A stretch of DNA of 64,000 nucleotides, taken from contig NC_018645.1 in assembly GCF_000307105.1 (NCBI RefSeq), forward strand, positions 221,001-285,000. Reading direction: 5' to 3'. Origin of the DNA: Desulfobacula toluolica Tol2 (GTDB lineage: Bacteria > Desulfobacterota > Desulfobacteria > Desulfobacterales > Desulfobacteraceae). A model generated the notes under the pieces. That model had not been told where the DNA came from and made no database searches. It saw nothing but the letters and a program-made list of their open reading frames with translations. The first letter of the stretch is position 1; each line of letters starts with the position of its first letter. The translations under genes were made by a program, and so were the position numbers. Below, in pieces: positions 16,441-25,015 of this stretch.

Positions 16441-17310
16441 GGGGATTTCAAGGCCACTAAAACCCACTGGATTATTACGTGGCGCCTTGAGGAGTCGGAA
16501 AACTATGATCGTTTTGGAATGGAAGATGGCCGAGGCTGGATGGCGTGCCTGGCTCCGTTGAGAGATGAATTGTTGCGGGGAGATATCCGAAGCCTTTACA
16601 TCGGTTGGCTGGCATCTGTGACCGGGGAAATGATAGACAATCATAAAAAGGAACCTTTATCCGTCAGTGGATTGGGAATTTTGACATCATCCCAGCAGGC
16701 ATTGGCTGATTTTTTGGAGGTGGACCCTGATTTATTGAAAGGTGCGGGTATTAACAGCCCCGCAGACCAAACCGACGAAATATCTGAAAGTGAGGTGGAA
16801 GATTGGATCGATGGTTTACCGAAAAGTGAAGTGAATACTTTTATAAAACAGCTCCTACAGGGCAAAGGCCATCAAGCCGAAAGGAAATTGAAGAACTGGT
16901 TCGCGACATGGCGGATAAACTTGCAAGGAGATAAACCCCAAACGCCTCGACGGACATTGGGAGAACTGCTGAAAAATGCAAAGAAAGCTGAAAAAATACG
17001 CCTTGACTTGGAAAGCCTTGAGCAGATGCAGCAAGAAATCAAACGCCGCAAAGAGAGAGAGGTATATCTGAAGAACATATCCAAGGATTTTCCAAAGATT
17101 TGGAAGTCGGTTCAGCAAATCGTGAAAAGAGGATCGGGACTGGCCTACGATGAAGCCTGCCGTTCCATTTTGGATATTTCTGAAGCATACTCACTCATAG
17201 GGAATAGTAGATCTTTCAGACAGGAATTAAATAAATTCATGACCAGTCATATGCGACGTAGGGCATTGATCCAACGTCTTGCAAAAGTCGGTATCTGGGA
17301 GGAAAAATAA
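16441..17310 (+). pseudogene. Uncharacterised helical protein, 5' end removed by the IS3 remnant
   Basis: The frame is open from inside the IS end: codons from 16441 read GDFKATKTHWIITWRLEES and continue smoothly into MEDGRGWMACLAPLRDELLRGD (ATG at 16519) through to 17310. The pre-ATG residues look like real coding sequence, so the original start was probably lost when the element inserted. A protein of 263 residues from 16519 could still be made. It is rich in charged helices, with no motif I recognise. The function is unknown. Confidence 0.5.
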
Positions 17311-17364
17311 AGAAAATTACAGTTAGAACCCCGTTTTTAAAAAAATTAAAAATCGATAAATCTA

Positions 17365-17802
17365 ATGCATAAAATCAAACCTCCATTATATATGATCGGT
17401 AAGAAAGTTCACTGCTGGCGGTGCGATACAAAGATGCCGGTAATCGCACTTTTGGCCCCTCATATCGAAAATGGTTATGATGAAGTCTATACCATATCCG
17501 GTATAGAGAAAATGCCTGTTAACATCAGATCATTTATCCAAAGCAAAGTCCCGACATTCGTTTTCAGATATTCAAAAACAGTGGGGAAAAAATATTTTGC
17601 AAACACCTGTCCGCACTGCAATGTTATTTATGGTGACTTTTTTTTGCATGATGAACCTGGGGCCCCTTTCTTCCCCGCTGATGAGGAAGACGCCAAGTTG
17701 TTATATATCAAAGAGATTCCTATAAACGGACCCGTTGAAATCGAAGGTGGGGCAGTATCCGGAATGGGAGAAATAATTCTGGAACATGCAATAAGAGTTT
17801 GA
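17365..17802 (+). CDS. Uncharacterised protein with a split zinc-ribbon-like CxxC pair
   Basis: 145 residues. CWRC (about 18-21) and CPHC (about 82-85) could bind one zinc ion, resembling a split zinc ribbon. No catalytic motif is visible, and the C-terminal 40 residues are acidic and glycine-rich. It lies between the truncated gene and the methyltransferase operon on the same strand, with about 135 bases to the next start. I do not recognise a family. Confidence 0.6.
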   Translation: MHKIKPPLYMIGKKVHCWRCDTKMPVIALLAPHIENGYDEVYTISGIEKMPVNIRSFIQSKVPTFVFRYSKTVGKKYFANTCPHCNVIYGDFFLHDEPGAPFFPADEEDAKLLYIKEIPINGPVEIEGGAVSGMGEIILEHAIRV

Positions 17803-17938
17803 CTACACCATACATTTAAAACCTCACAATTATAATTTGCTCTGAACAATCAATTTCATAAACATTGACAAAAAAGCATGTCTTATGTAATTCATTTCAG
17901 ATGAACCTTTATACGCCACAAAATACAAAAGTATTCTA

Positions 17939-20923
17939 ATGACATCAAATAATTCTCAGAATAGTTTTAATATCCTTCTTGAAAAATTTGAAATGATATC
18001 TGAAGGATACAAGTCTCCAAGTCTATTGTTACCCAATGACCTTCATTTGTCAGATGGTGACAAAATTATTTTAGAACAGGCGGGAAAATATAATGTTGAT
18101 GCGGTGTATGTAAGGCAATTCAATGACGGACGAAACCCTATCCCACAAATATACATATATGATTTTATCAAAAACCCCAGGAAAGATAATGAGATAACAG
18201 AACTGTATCGGAAAATTTGGAACTCCGGTCATGTTCCTCTTATTTTTTTATTTTTTAGAACAGAAATTCAAATATTAACCTGTTTAAAACAACCGGATTT
18301 CGATCCAAAAACCGGGAATCTTTCATATAGCCTGTTTGAAAAAATCCATTTGGCATCAAAAGCAAAAAAAGAGTTGGATAAATTCAAACAGTTATCTGCT
18401 AGGCGGTTTGATAATGGCTCATTTTGGACTGACTCAAAATATAAAAGCAAATTTTCATTAAAAGAGACTGCCTATATAAAGCTTTTAACTGAACTCAAAA
18501 CAGCCAAACGAGATATCATTAAAAAAGAGATTCTGGATGAGAATCTTACAAAAAAGCTTCTTGTGATGTCGATTCTTGTCAAATACCTTGAAGAGAGAGA
18601 GGATAAAGACGGCAATAAAGTTTTTCCCAAAAGGTTTTTTGTCAAATTTTCAAATGGGGAGGATAAATTTTTAGATGTCCTTCGTAAAAAAGGAGGATGC
18701 CTTCAATTATTTGATGAACTGAGCAGCAAGAATAGCTTTAATGGAGAAATTTTCGCCTGGAACGGCAAAAAAGAAAGAGATCAGTTAGCCGAAGCAGACT
18801 TGAACTCTTTTGCCGATTTTTTTGAAGGGCGGCTTGATAATGGCCAGTACACCTTTTGGCGGCTTTATTCATTCAATGATTTACCCATCGAACTAATCAG
18901 TAATATCTATGAAGAATTTTTAGATAAAAAAGCCGGAGTCGTTTACACGCCGCCTTATTTAGTCAATTTGCTTATCGATGAGCTGCTGCCTTTGTCTGAT
19001 TTCGAAAAAAAAGAATTTAAGGTGTTGGATCCTGCCTGTGGGTCAGGTATTTTCCTGGTGGCTGCGTACAAAAGGATGATTCAGTGGTGGAAAATCCGCA
19101 ACAATTGGGCCAAACCCGATTCCCAAAACTTAGATGAACTAAAAGAAATTTTAAAAAATAATATTTTTGGTGTCGATATTCACGAAGAAGCCGTACGCTT
19201 AACGTTTTTCAGCCTTAGTTTGGTGCTTTTAGATGAATTGTCACCAAAGGTTATCTGGGAGAATTTAAAATTTGATAATCTCATCGGGAACAATTTCATC
19301 AGTATTGATTTTTTTGAACTAATTGAGAAAAATTTACTAAAGCCGGAGTTCGATCTTATTGTGGGGAATCCTCCCTTTGAATCAAAATTGACAGATAATG
19401 CAGCAAAGATTGAAAACAAAAGACGCCGGACATATCCAAAACTGCCGGATAATCAAATCGCACTGCTTTTTCTGGATCAGTCTATTACCCTGTGCAAAAA
19501 AAATGCATCTCTTTGTTTGATAATGCCGTCCGGTCACTTTTTATACAATACCAACGCGGCTGATTTCCGAACTTATTTTCTTAACAATTATCATGTTCCG
19601 CAGCTAATTGATTTTACCTTCCTTAGCCAGGTTCTTTTTGAGAGCGCAAACGTGCCGGTTACTGCTGTTTTCGCAAAAAATCAAAAGCCTGATGAAACAG
19701 ACATCCTCCATGTTACGGTCCGCAGGACAAAACCGGCCAAAGAAAAGCTTTACTTTGAATTGGACCACTATGATTTTCATAAAGTGCCTTTTAAAGACGC
19801 CCTAAAAAGCAGGCTTGTCTGGAAAGCCAACTTGCTGGGAGGCGGCAGGTTAAGACAGCTTTTGGACAGGCTGGAACCCATCCGAAATTTTGGTACGTTT
19901 CTATCTGAAAAAGAGCAGAATGAAGGATGGAAAATCGCAGAGGGATTTATAGTTGGAAATGAAGATAAAATTGATACCCTTGTCAGATTGAAAGAAAAAG
20001 TTCCAGAATTAACTGATGATGAAAACCTGAAGTTGCAGGAACTTGAAAAAAAATTTCAACCAGCCGAATACCTTACCGGGAAAAACACACTGCCCACGGA
20101 TGCATTCACAGAAGATGGCATCAATGATAGTGAAATTTACAAACTTGAAAACAAATATTTTTATCGGAGCAGCAAAAAGAATAAAGAAATTTTTCAAGCC
20201 CCTCACCTTCTGATAAAGGAAGGCGTATCAGAAAGTTCCATTCCAGTAATATTTCGGGAAGACGATCTTTCTTTCAGGCATGAAATAATTGGTATCCATG
20301 CTCCGAATCAAGCCGATGCGCTCAAAAGAATAGAAAAACGATTCAAGAATAACAGAACATATCTTTTTCATGTTGCCGGATTCAGCAGCAGGTATATGAT
20401 CACCAGGGCAACGGCCATTTTGAAGAATGATATTGAATGCCTGCCTTATCCTGAGGATGAAGCAGAGCTTAATCTATCGGATCTCGAACGAATTCTTATG
20501 GATGATGTGCTTGATTACATGCTTGATTTCAGGAGAAAAGGCGAGAATGCGGACTCGGAAAAACCGGTAACACAGGGTCAGCTGAAACAATTTTCCAGTG
20601 TTTATTGTAAGGTTTTGAATTCTGTTTATAAAAATCTTAAGCCGTATCACTATTTTGAAACAAAATCATATATTTGCTTTCCTTTTTATTTTGATGATCC
20701 TTCATCCATTGCCCTTCAAAAAACTAAAGGGCTTGAAGATGATCTTGATGAGCTTATCAAAAATAATGTGAATTCGAATTCAAGAATCATTCGAATGCTT
20801 CGGATTTATGAAAATAATATTATTTATCTTATTAAACCTAAGCAGACGCGCTACTGGTTACGTTCGGTTGCAATTCGGGATGCTGACGAAACCTTTTCTG
20901 ATTTAGTGACCCAAGGGTTTTAA
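17939..20923 (+). CDS. Large DNA N6-adenine methyltransferase (type II restriction-modification type)
   Basis: 994 residues. The catalytic domain has motif I DPACGSGIF (about 364-372) and the amino-methyltransferase motif NPPF (about 477-480), as in Eco57I/TaqI-like enzymes. The N-terminal ~330 residues contain a conserved-looking block (NSGHVPLIFLFFRTEIQI, ARRFDNGSFW). The C-terminal ~350 residues probably form the target-recognition part. I see no convincing N-terminal nuclease motif; a separate nuclease gene follows by two bases. Together they look like a restriction-modification pair. The target sequence is unknown. Confidence 0.85.
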   Translation: MTSNNSQNSFNILLEKFEMISEGYKSPSLLLPNDLHLSDGDKIILEQAGKYNVDAVYVRQFNDGRNPIPQIYIYDFIKNPRKDNEITELYRKIWNSGHVPLIFLFFRTEIQILTCLKQPDFDPKTGNLSYSLFEKIHLASKAKKELDKFKQLSARRFDNGSFWTDSKYKSKFSLKETAYIKLLTELKTAKRDIIKKEILDENLTKKLLVMSILVKYLEEREDKDGNKVFPKRFFVKFSNGEDKFLDVLRKKGGCLQLFDELSSKNSFNGEIFAWNGKKERDQLAEADLNSFADFFEGRLDNGQYTFWRLYSFNDLPIELISNIYEEFLDKKAGVVYTPPYLVNLLIDELLPLSDFEKKEFKVLDPACGSGIFLVAAYKRMIQWWKIRNNWAKPDSQNLDELKEILKNNIFGVDIHEEAVRLTFFSLSLVLLDELSPKVIWENLKFDNLIGNNFISIDFFELIEKNLLKPEFDLIVGNPPFESKLTDNAAKIENKRRRTYPKLPDNQIALLFLDQSITLCKKNASLCLIMPSGHFLYNTNAADFRTYFLNNYHVPQLIDFTFLSQVLFESANVPVTAVFAKNQKPDETDILHVTVRRTKPAKEKLYFELDHYDFHKVPFKDALKSRLVWKANLLGGGRLRQLLDRLEPIRNFGTFLSEKEQNEGWKIAEGFIVGNEDKIDTLVRLKEKVPELTDDENLKLQELEKKFQPAEYLTGKNTLPTDAFTEDGINDSEIYKLENKYFYRSSKKNKEIFQAPHLLIKEGVSESSIPVIFREDDLSFRHEIIGIHAPNQADALKRIEKRFKNNRTYLFHVAGFSSRYMITRATAILKNDIECLPYPEDEAELNLSDLERILMDDVLDYMLDFRRKGENADSEKPVTQGQLKQFSSVYCKVLNSVYKNLKPYHYFETKSYICFPFYFDDPSSIALQKTKGLEDDLDELIKNNVNSNSRIIRMLRIYENNIIYLIKPKQTRYWLRSVAIRDADETFSDLVTQGF

Positions 20924-20925
20924 TA

Positions 20926-21633
20926 ATGTTCAATGAAAAATATGAATCAGAAGTATCTGGTAGATTATCCGGACCTTATACCCCTGAGTTTGACACATCG
21001 ATCAAAGAAGTGATTTTATTCATAGAAAGAAATCTCATTATTTTTTCTGAATCTATTGCTCTATCTCAAATTCAAAACGAAAAAGGCCTCACACAAACGC
21101 TTGTCGAAATTCTCAATTTAAACGTCATAAGAGGATTTTCACCCTTTTGGTTTGAAAAAGAATATATGGAAAATCCAGACAGGGGCGACAGCCCCTCGGT
21201 TGATATAGGGACACTAAAAATTGATAACAGCGGTAATGTTATCAATTCGGTCGTTCTTGGAAATAAATCTTTTTTTTCGATCGAGGCCAAAAGATTGCCC
21301 ACACCAGGGAGTAATAGAGAAAAAGAATATGTAATCGGTTCAAAAAACAATGGCGGAATTGAGCGCTTCAAAACCGGGAAGCATGGATCTGCGCTAAAAC
21401 ACAGTGGGATGATTGGGTTTGTTCAGAAAAATGATTTTAAATACTGGAATAAAAAAATTAACGAGTGGATTGTTGAGTTGGCGCAGACAAATACCAAATC
21501 TGATATAAACTGGTATGAATCTGAGATTTTAATTCCCAAACATTTTGAAAAGACCACAGCTCAATTGATTTCGAAACACGAAAGAATGAACAACTCATAC
21601 ATATCTCTGTGTCATTTATGGGTATGCATATGA
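20926..21633 (+). CDS. PD-(D/E)XK endonuclease, candidate restriction partner
   Basis: A 235-residue protein with E (QNEKGLTQTLVEIL, about 46), D (SPSVDIGTLK, about 90) and ExK (FSIEAKRLP, about 116-118), in the order of a PD-(D/E)XK nuclease. It starts two bases after the methyltransferase stop and overlaps the next gene by ATGA, so the three are one transcription unit. The simplest reading is the restriction endonuclease of the unit. The family was not recognised by name. Confidence 0.65.
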   Translation: MFNEKYESEVSGRLSGPYTPEFDTSIKEVILFIERNLIIFSESIALSQIQNEKGLTQTLVEILNLNVIRGFSPFWFEKEYMENPDRGDSPSVDIGTLKIDNSGNVINSVVLGNKSFFSIEAKRLPTPGSNREKEYVIGSKNNGGIERFKTGKHGSALKHSGMIGFVQKNDFKYWNKKINEWIVELAQTNTKSDINWYESEILIPKHFEKTTAQLISKHERMNNSYISLCHLWVCI

Positions 21634-22307
21634 ATCGGTATCAAACAAATCATTCCAATGAAGTTCACCAACTAATTGTAACACCATCAAAACATTTTTT
21701 CGTCACACGCAACGGCATCTTAAAACATCAAAAGAAGCCCTTTGAAATAAAACTTGAAAATTGTAAAGATTTCAAAAAAACACATATAATTCATTACATT
21801 ATCAGAGATCATTTTAGCGGTTTGGTTTACTGGGAGACATGCACATCTAACGCCGCAATCCCAATTCATGAATTTCTATTTAGAGCCTGGGCTAAAAAAG
21901 AAAAACAACCTTTCTATGGAATGCCTTCCTGTATGACCATTCCTAAAAATGTCCAACTATTTTACCCTGGTTTGGTGAATTTTGTTGAAACATTGGGTAT
22001 TGATTTCATAAAAGTCACCAGCGGTTTTCAAGGGGGTGTTCGCGACATTAGAACGATAGAAGATGAATTAAGATGCGCTGGATTGTTTTTGGGGAATCCT
22101 GAACAATTTCAGACTGAATTACCTTTTGAACTAATTTTGAAAAAATCTTATGAAATCTGTACCAGGCTTTCTAATAATTTTTATAGAAAACCATCAAAAA
22201 AGGAAACTTGGCTATCGGGCTTTGGTTCTGAGCAAAAAATATACATCCCCAAATCTTTAGAAATATTCAAAACTACATATCAAGGCATCGCAGAATCAGA
22301 ATACTGA
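21630..22307 (+). CDS. Uncharacterised protein with a possible degenerate integrase (RNase H-like) fold
   Basis: 225 residues from the ATG at 21630, which overlaps the nuclease stop (ATGA). The order of segments recalls an rve integrase core: a beta strand with Asp (IIHYIIRDHFSGLVYWET, about 50-67), a helix (IPIHEFLFRAWAKKE), and a final strand-helix (LGIDFIKVTSGFQGGVRDIRTIEDE) in the place of the usual GxxxxxSxPxxxxxNGxxE. The middle Asp of a DDE triad is not visible where expected (MTIPKN). No transposon ends were seen. It is more likely an accessory of the restriction unit than a transposase; the fold call is inference. Confidence 0.4.
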   Translation: MNRYQTNHSNEVHQLIVTPSKHFFVTRNGILKHQKKPFEIKLENCKDFKKTHIIHYIIRDHFSGLVYWETCTSNAAIPIHEFLFRAWAKKEKQPFYGMPSCMTIPKNVQLFYPGLVNFVETLGIDFIKVTSGFQGGVRDIRTIEDELRCAGLFLGNPEQFQTELPFELILKKSYEICTRLSNNFYRKPSKKETWLSGFGSEQKIYIPKSLEIFKTTYQGIAESEY

Positions 22308-22349
22308 TAGATATCAATTTGAAAGCATAAATATTCAAGAGTAAATCCT

Positions 22350-22390
22350 AACAAAAAAATGCTGGCGGGCGAGCCGCAGATTTTTATGTT
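22350..22390 (+). repeat. attC-like imperfect hairpin, copy C
   Basis: AACAAAAAAATGCTG pairs with CAGATTTTTATGTT, with one unpaired G in the 5' arm. The loop contains GCGGGCGAGCCG. It begins 43 bases after the stop of the preceding gene and leads straight into the GC-rich branched structure at 22388-22542. Confidence 0.5.
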
Positions 22391-22542
22391 CCAGGCGGCT
22401 GCGCCGCCTGGAACGCGGTGCTGACTTCGTCCAGCCCCTGGCCCCGGCGTCTTGCGCCGGAACCAGGAGCTGGACCGGTCACCGCACGCCGATCAATCAA
22501 ACTGCGTTTGCCTGATCGGTGTGCGGCGCCAGTCAGCACCGC
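22388..22542. repeat. GC-rich branched palindromic structure
   Basis: Four stems can be drawn. A perfect 12-bp hairpin pairs GTTCCAGGCGGC (22388-22399) with 22403-22414. An 11-bp outer stem pairs GCGGTGCTGAC (22415-22425) with GTCAGCACCGC (22532-22542). Inside it lie a three-tier hairpin (GTCCAGC 22429-22435 with 22469-22475, CCTGG/CCAGG, CCGGCG/CGCCGG) and a 13-bp hairpin (22483-22495 with 22513-22525). No reading frame explains it. Confidence 0.85.
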
Positions 22543-22563
22543 GTTCGCTTCCAAAACATTGAC

Positions 22564-22587
22564 ATTATAACGTCATAACGTTATAAT
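22564..22587. promoter_or_regulatory. Palindromic operator of the toxin-antitoxin pair
   Basis: ATTATAACG and CGTTATAAT form a perfect 9-bp inverted repeat with a six-base spacer (TCATAA), about 30 bases before the antitoxin start. This suits autoregulation by a ribbon-helix-helix antitoxin and probably overlaps the promoter. Confidence 0.6.
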
Positions 22588-22616
22588 ACCAAAATAAAAA
22601 ACTTGGGGGTGAGATT

Positions 22617-22850
22617 ATGGCAAAATTATCAAAACGTTCAACCATCTATTTAGATCCAGTCCTTCATCAGGCATTACGACTAAAATCTCTTGAAACATCA
22701 CGCTCTATGTCAGATATAATCAATGAAGCATTGAGAGAAGCACTTTCTGAGGATGCTGAAGATCTTTCTGTCTTTGATGAAAGAGTTGATGATCCCTTAA
22801 TCAGCTATGATCAAATGGTTAAGAGGCTTAAAAAAGATGGTCGCATATAA
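22617..22850 (+). CDS. Ribbon-helix-helix antitoxin
   Basis: 77 residues. The N-terminal part (KRSTIYLDPVLHQALRLKSLETSRSMSDIINEALREAL) is a MetJ/Arc-type ribbon-helix-helix DNA-binding domain, and the acidic C-terminal tail would neutralise the toxin. It overlaps the toxin start by 14 bases. A palindromic operator precedes it. GGGGGTGA before the ATG serves as ribosome-binding site. Confidence 0.85.
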   Translation: MAKLSKRSTIYLDPVLHQALRLKSLETSRSMSDIINEALREALSEDAEDLSVFDERVDDPLISYDQMVKRLKKDGRI

Positions 22851-23094
22851 AATTTTTTTCAAATCTTCGGTTTGGAAAGATTTTAAATCAATACCGGATA
22901 AGGATTTAACAAAAATTCTTACCTGCATTGAATCTCTCGGTGATAACCCGCGTCAATCCTGGTGTAAAAAACTAAGTGGCCAGGAAAGATATCGTTTAAG
23001 ATACGGCAGATATCGCATTATCTATTCTATTCAAGATGACGAGCTTTCCATTTGGATTGTCAAAGTTGGACATCGTAAAAACGTATATAGCTAA
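22837..23094 (+). CDS. RelE/ParE-type toxin
   Basis: 85 residues from the ATG at 22837 (MVAYKIFFKSSVWKDFKSIP). The RelE-fold signature is clear: LSGQERYRLRYGRYRIIYSIQDD, then VKVGHRKNVYS, giving the conserved Arg residues and the HRKxVY end. RelE toxins cleave mRNA at the ribosome. The antitoxin gene lies directly upstream with overlap. Such pairs are frequent passengers of mobile regions and integron cassettes. Confidence 0.9.
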   Translation: MVAYKIFFKSSVWKDFKSIPDKDLTKILTCIESLGDNPRQSWCKKLSGQERYRLRYGRYRIIYSIQDDELSIWIVKVGHRKNVYS

Positions 23095-23232
23095 AGCGAA
23101 CCAGTGTGTGAACCGGAAGGCAAGGGTCTGCTTCTTTTTAAAGTTTGAAAAATTTTTTGAACTATGTGCTTTCAATTAACTTTTTTGGAAACCCTTGCCG
23201 CCCGTTACCCAACCGTTATAAAGGGGTATATA

Positions 23233-23754
23233 ATGGATAAAAATAGTGTACCACTTTCTGTGGCTGAGTGGTTTAATGAAGGTTTAAGATGTTTCAACAA
23301 ACCGGACGGAATCGGTGCTGTCCGAGCATTTGAGGCAGTTATCAAGGTGAATCCTGCTTATCGTCATGAGGATGGAGACAACCCCTATTTTTATCTGGGC
23401 AAGATTTCCGAAATCGAAGGACGGGTCGACGACGCGATTATGTTTTACTCGAGCGCTTTGACACTGGACCCGTATGACGAGGAGAGCCTTATCGGCCGGG
23501 GAAGTTGTTATACGGTTAAAAAGAATCACAAAGTTGCAGTGGCCGATTTCAAAAAAGTGCTGGATATTCCACCTGAAAGCATGAATGCACCGCTGCAGCA
23601 TGTGCTGTATGCCATTGCGGAAAATTTCCGCCAGCAAAAGGATTTTCCAAATGCATTGCATTGGGGAGAAAAAGCACTTTCGGAAGACCCTGATAATTAT
23701 CGACATAAGGAATTGGTGGCCGATGTCAAAAAACAGATGCGGGACGTTCCTTAG
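23233..23754 (+). CDS. Tetratricopeptide repeat protein
   Basis: 173 residues from the ATG at 23233. At least three TPR-like units can be read (NPYFYLGKISEIEGRVDDAIMFYSSALTLDPYDEES; GRGSCYTVKKNHKVAVADFKKVL; YAIAENFRQQKDFPNALHWGEKALSEDPDN). No signal peptide or catalytic domain is present, so a protein-binding role is likely; the partner is unknown. It stands between the toxin-antitoxin pair and the DUF89 gene on the same strand. Confidence 0.7.
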   Translation: MDKNSVPLSVAEWFNEGLRCFNKPDGIGAVRAFEAVIKVNPAYRHEDGDNPYFYLGKISEIEGRVDDAIMFYSSALTLDPYDEESLIGRGSCYTVKKNHKVAVADFKKVLDIPPESMNAPLQHVLYAIAENFRQQKDFPNALHWGEKALSEDPDNYRHKELVADVKKQMRDVP

Positions 23755-23827
23755 AATTCTTCTATGGGTCATATGCGGCTACTATCCTGGTCACAGCAAT
23801 TTAATATTTCAAGTGGAGTAAAATAAA

Positions 23828-24709
23828 ATGAAAGTAGAAGAAGAATGTATTCCATGTGTATTAAAGATGAGTTTAAACGGGTTACGGTCTCTTAACCTTG
23901 AGCCTTATAAGCTAAGAGAAATTTATCATGAGTTTGTTAAGTCCATAATGACGCAAAATGACATTTGGGACATTACAAGTGCAGAACTCGTTGAAAAAAT
24001 ATTAATAAAATTAATTGATAAAACAGGTGTGGCAGACCCTTTTATAACAATTAAAGAAAAAGCAAATTCACAATTGTTATCAATTTATGATAAATTAAAA
24101 GATCATGTTCTAAATTGTGACGACCCGATTTTGATGGCAACAAAACTTTCAATTTTTGGGAATACTATAGATGTAATGTTATCTGACAACCCTGAAAATA
24201 ATTTAAAAAAAGTCCTGCTGGCTTACACAAAAGAGATTCCTTTAAATACTGAAAGTTATCAAAAATTCTCATCTCAGCTTAAAAATTCAAAATCACTTTT
24301 ACTAATTGCAGATAATGCAGGTGAAGCTGTTATGGATAAACTCCTGATTGAAACTTTAAAAGAAAAACACCATATGGAAATGTATTATGCAGTAAGGAAT
24401 AGCCCGGCTTTAAATGATATCACATATGATGAAACTGTCGATATAGGATTCCCAGACATTGCACAGGTCATTACAAATGGGATAGCTGGTCCCCTTCCAG
24501 GAACTATGCTTTCAAGATGCTCTCAAAAATTTTTGAACGTACTTAATTCAGTAGATATGGTGATTGTTAAGGGTGGAGGAAACTTTGAAAGCCTGATAGG
24601 AGAAACAAACCTTCCTCTGAATACATTTTTTTTGTTAATGTGTAAATGCGAAGTCCATTCAAGATTCTTCAATAGCCCTGTTGGACAGGCAATTTTATGG
24701 GTCAATTAA
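23828..24709 (+). CDS. DUF89/ARMT1-like damage-control phosphatase
   Basis: A 293-residue protein of the DUF89 family. It has the N-terminal ECIPCVLKM cysteine pair, the metal-binding DNAGEAVMDKLL (about 160-171), RNSPALNDIT (about 190-199) and GGGNFESL (about 250). Members are metal-dependent phosphatases thought to remove phosphate from damaged or over-accumulated sugar phosphates. Length is close to that of archaeal-type members (about 290). A ribosome-binding site (GTGGAG) lies before the ATG. Confidence 0.8.
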   Translation: MKVEEECIPCVLKMSLNGLRSLNLEPYKLREIYHEFVKSIMTQNDIWDITSAELVEKILIKLIDKTGVADPFITIKEKANSQLLSIYDKLKDHVLNCDDPILMATKLSIFGNTIDVMLSDNPENNLKKVLLAYTKEIPLNTESYQKFSSQLKNSKSLLLIADNAGEAVMDKLLIETLKEKHHMEMYYAVRNSPALNDITYDETVDIGFPDIAQVITNGIAGPLPGTMLSRCSQKFLNVLNSVDMVIVKGGGNFESLIGETNLPLNTFFLLMCKCEVHSRFFNSPVGQAILWVN

Positions 24710-24914
24710 TCAAGGTTTTTTGAGTATGGATTCGCCCTTAGGTAAAGCAATGTCAGGAAAACGAGTGGAGGATGAAATCAAGATTTCTACTCCAAAGGGA
24801 GTGAAAGATTTTTATATATTGAAAATTCGTTATTTTGAAAAACAATCATCATCAATTGTTCTCCTGAAGTGCTTGGTTTTATTGAAGTCAGAGTTTGGTT
24901 TCAAGGTACTTTGA
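24681..24914 (+). pseudogene. C-terminal fragment of a GreA/GreB-family factor
   Basis: The phrase SMDSPLGKAMSGKRVEDEIKISTPKGVKDFYILKIRYF is the C-terminal domain of GreA-type transcript-cleavage factors (SPxGxALLGKxVGDE ... TPxGxxxYEIxxI). The N-terminal coiled coil that does the chemistry is absent, and the frame overlaps the end of the DUF89 gene. It is very likely a gene fragment. Confidence 0.7.
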
Positions 24915-24970
24915 TCCTCCCCCAAAAAAAACTGTAACCGAGGTTAAGCTACTTTTTAGAGAAAATATCC

Positions 24971-25012
24971 AACAAACGCAAATGCACCGGGCAAGCCGGT
25001 GATTTAAATGTT
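24971..25012 (+). repeat. attC-like imperfect hairpin, copy D
   Basis: CACCGG (loop GCAAG) CCGGTG makes a perfect inner stem. The outer arms are AACAAACGCAAAT and ATTTAAATGTT, with a single unpaired G between AAAT and CACCGG, the same position as in copies B and C. The inner motif CCGGGCAAGCCGG also occurs in copy E (30088-30100). Confidence 0.5.
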
Positions 25013-25015
25013 ATC

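Noticed and set aside
21630-22307. An insertion-sequence transposase
   Set aside because: No inverted ends, no complete DDE triad and ATGA overlap with the nuclease gene; it behaves as an operon member.
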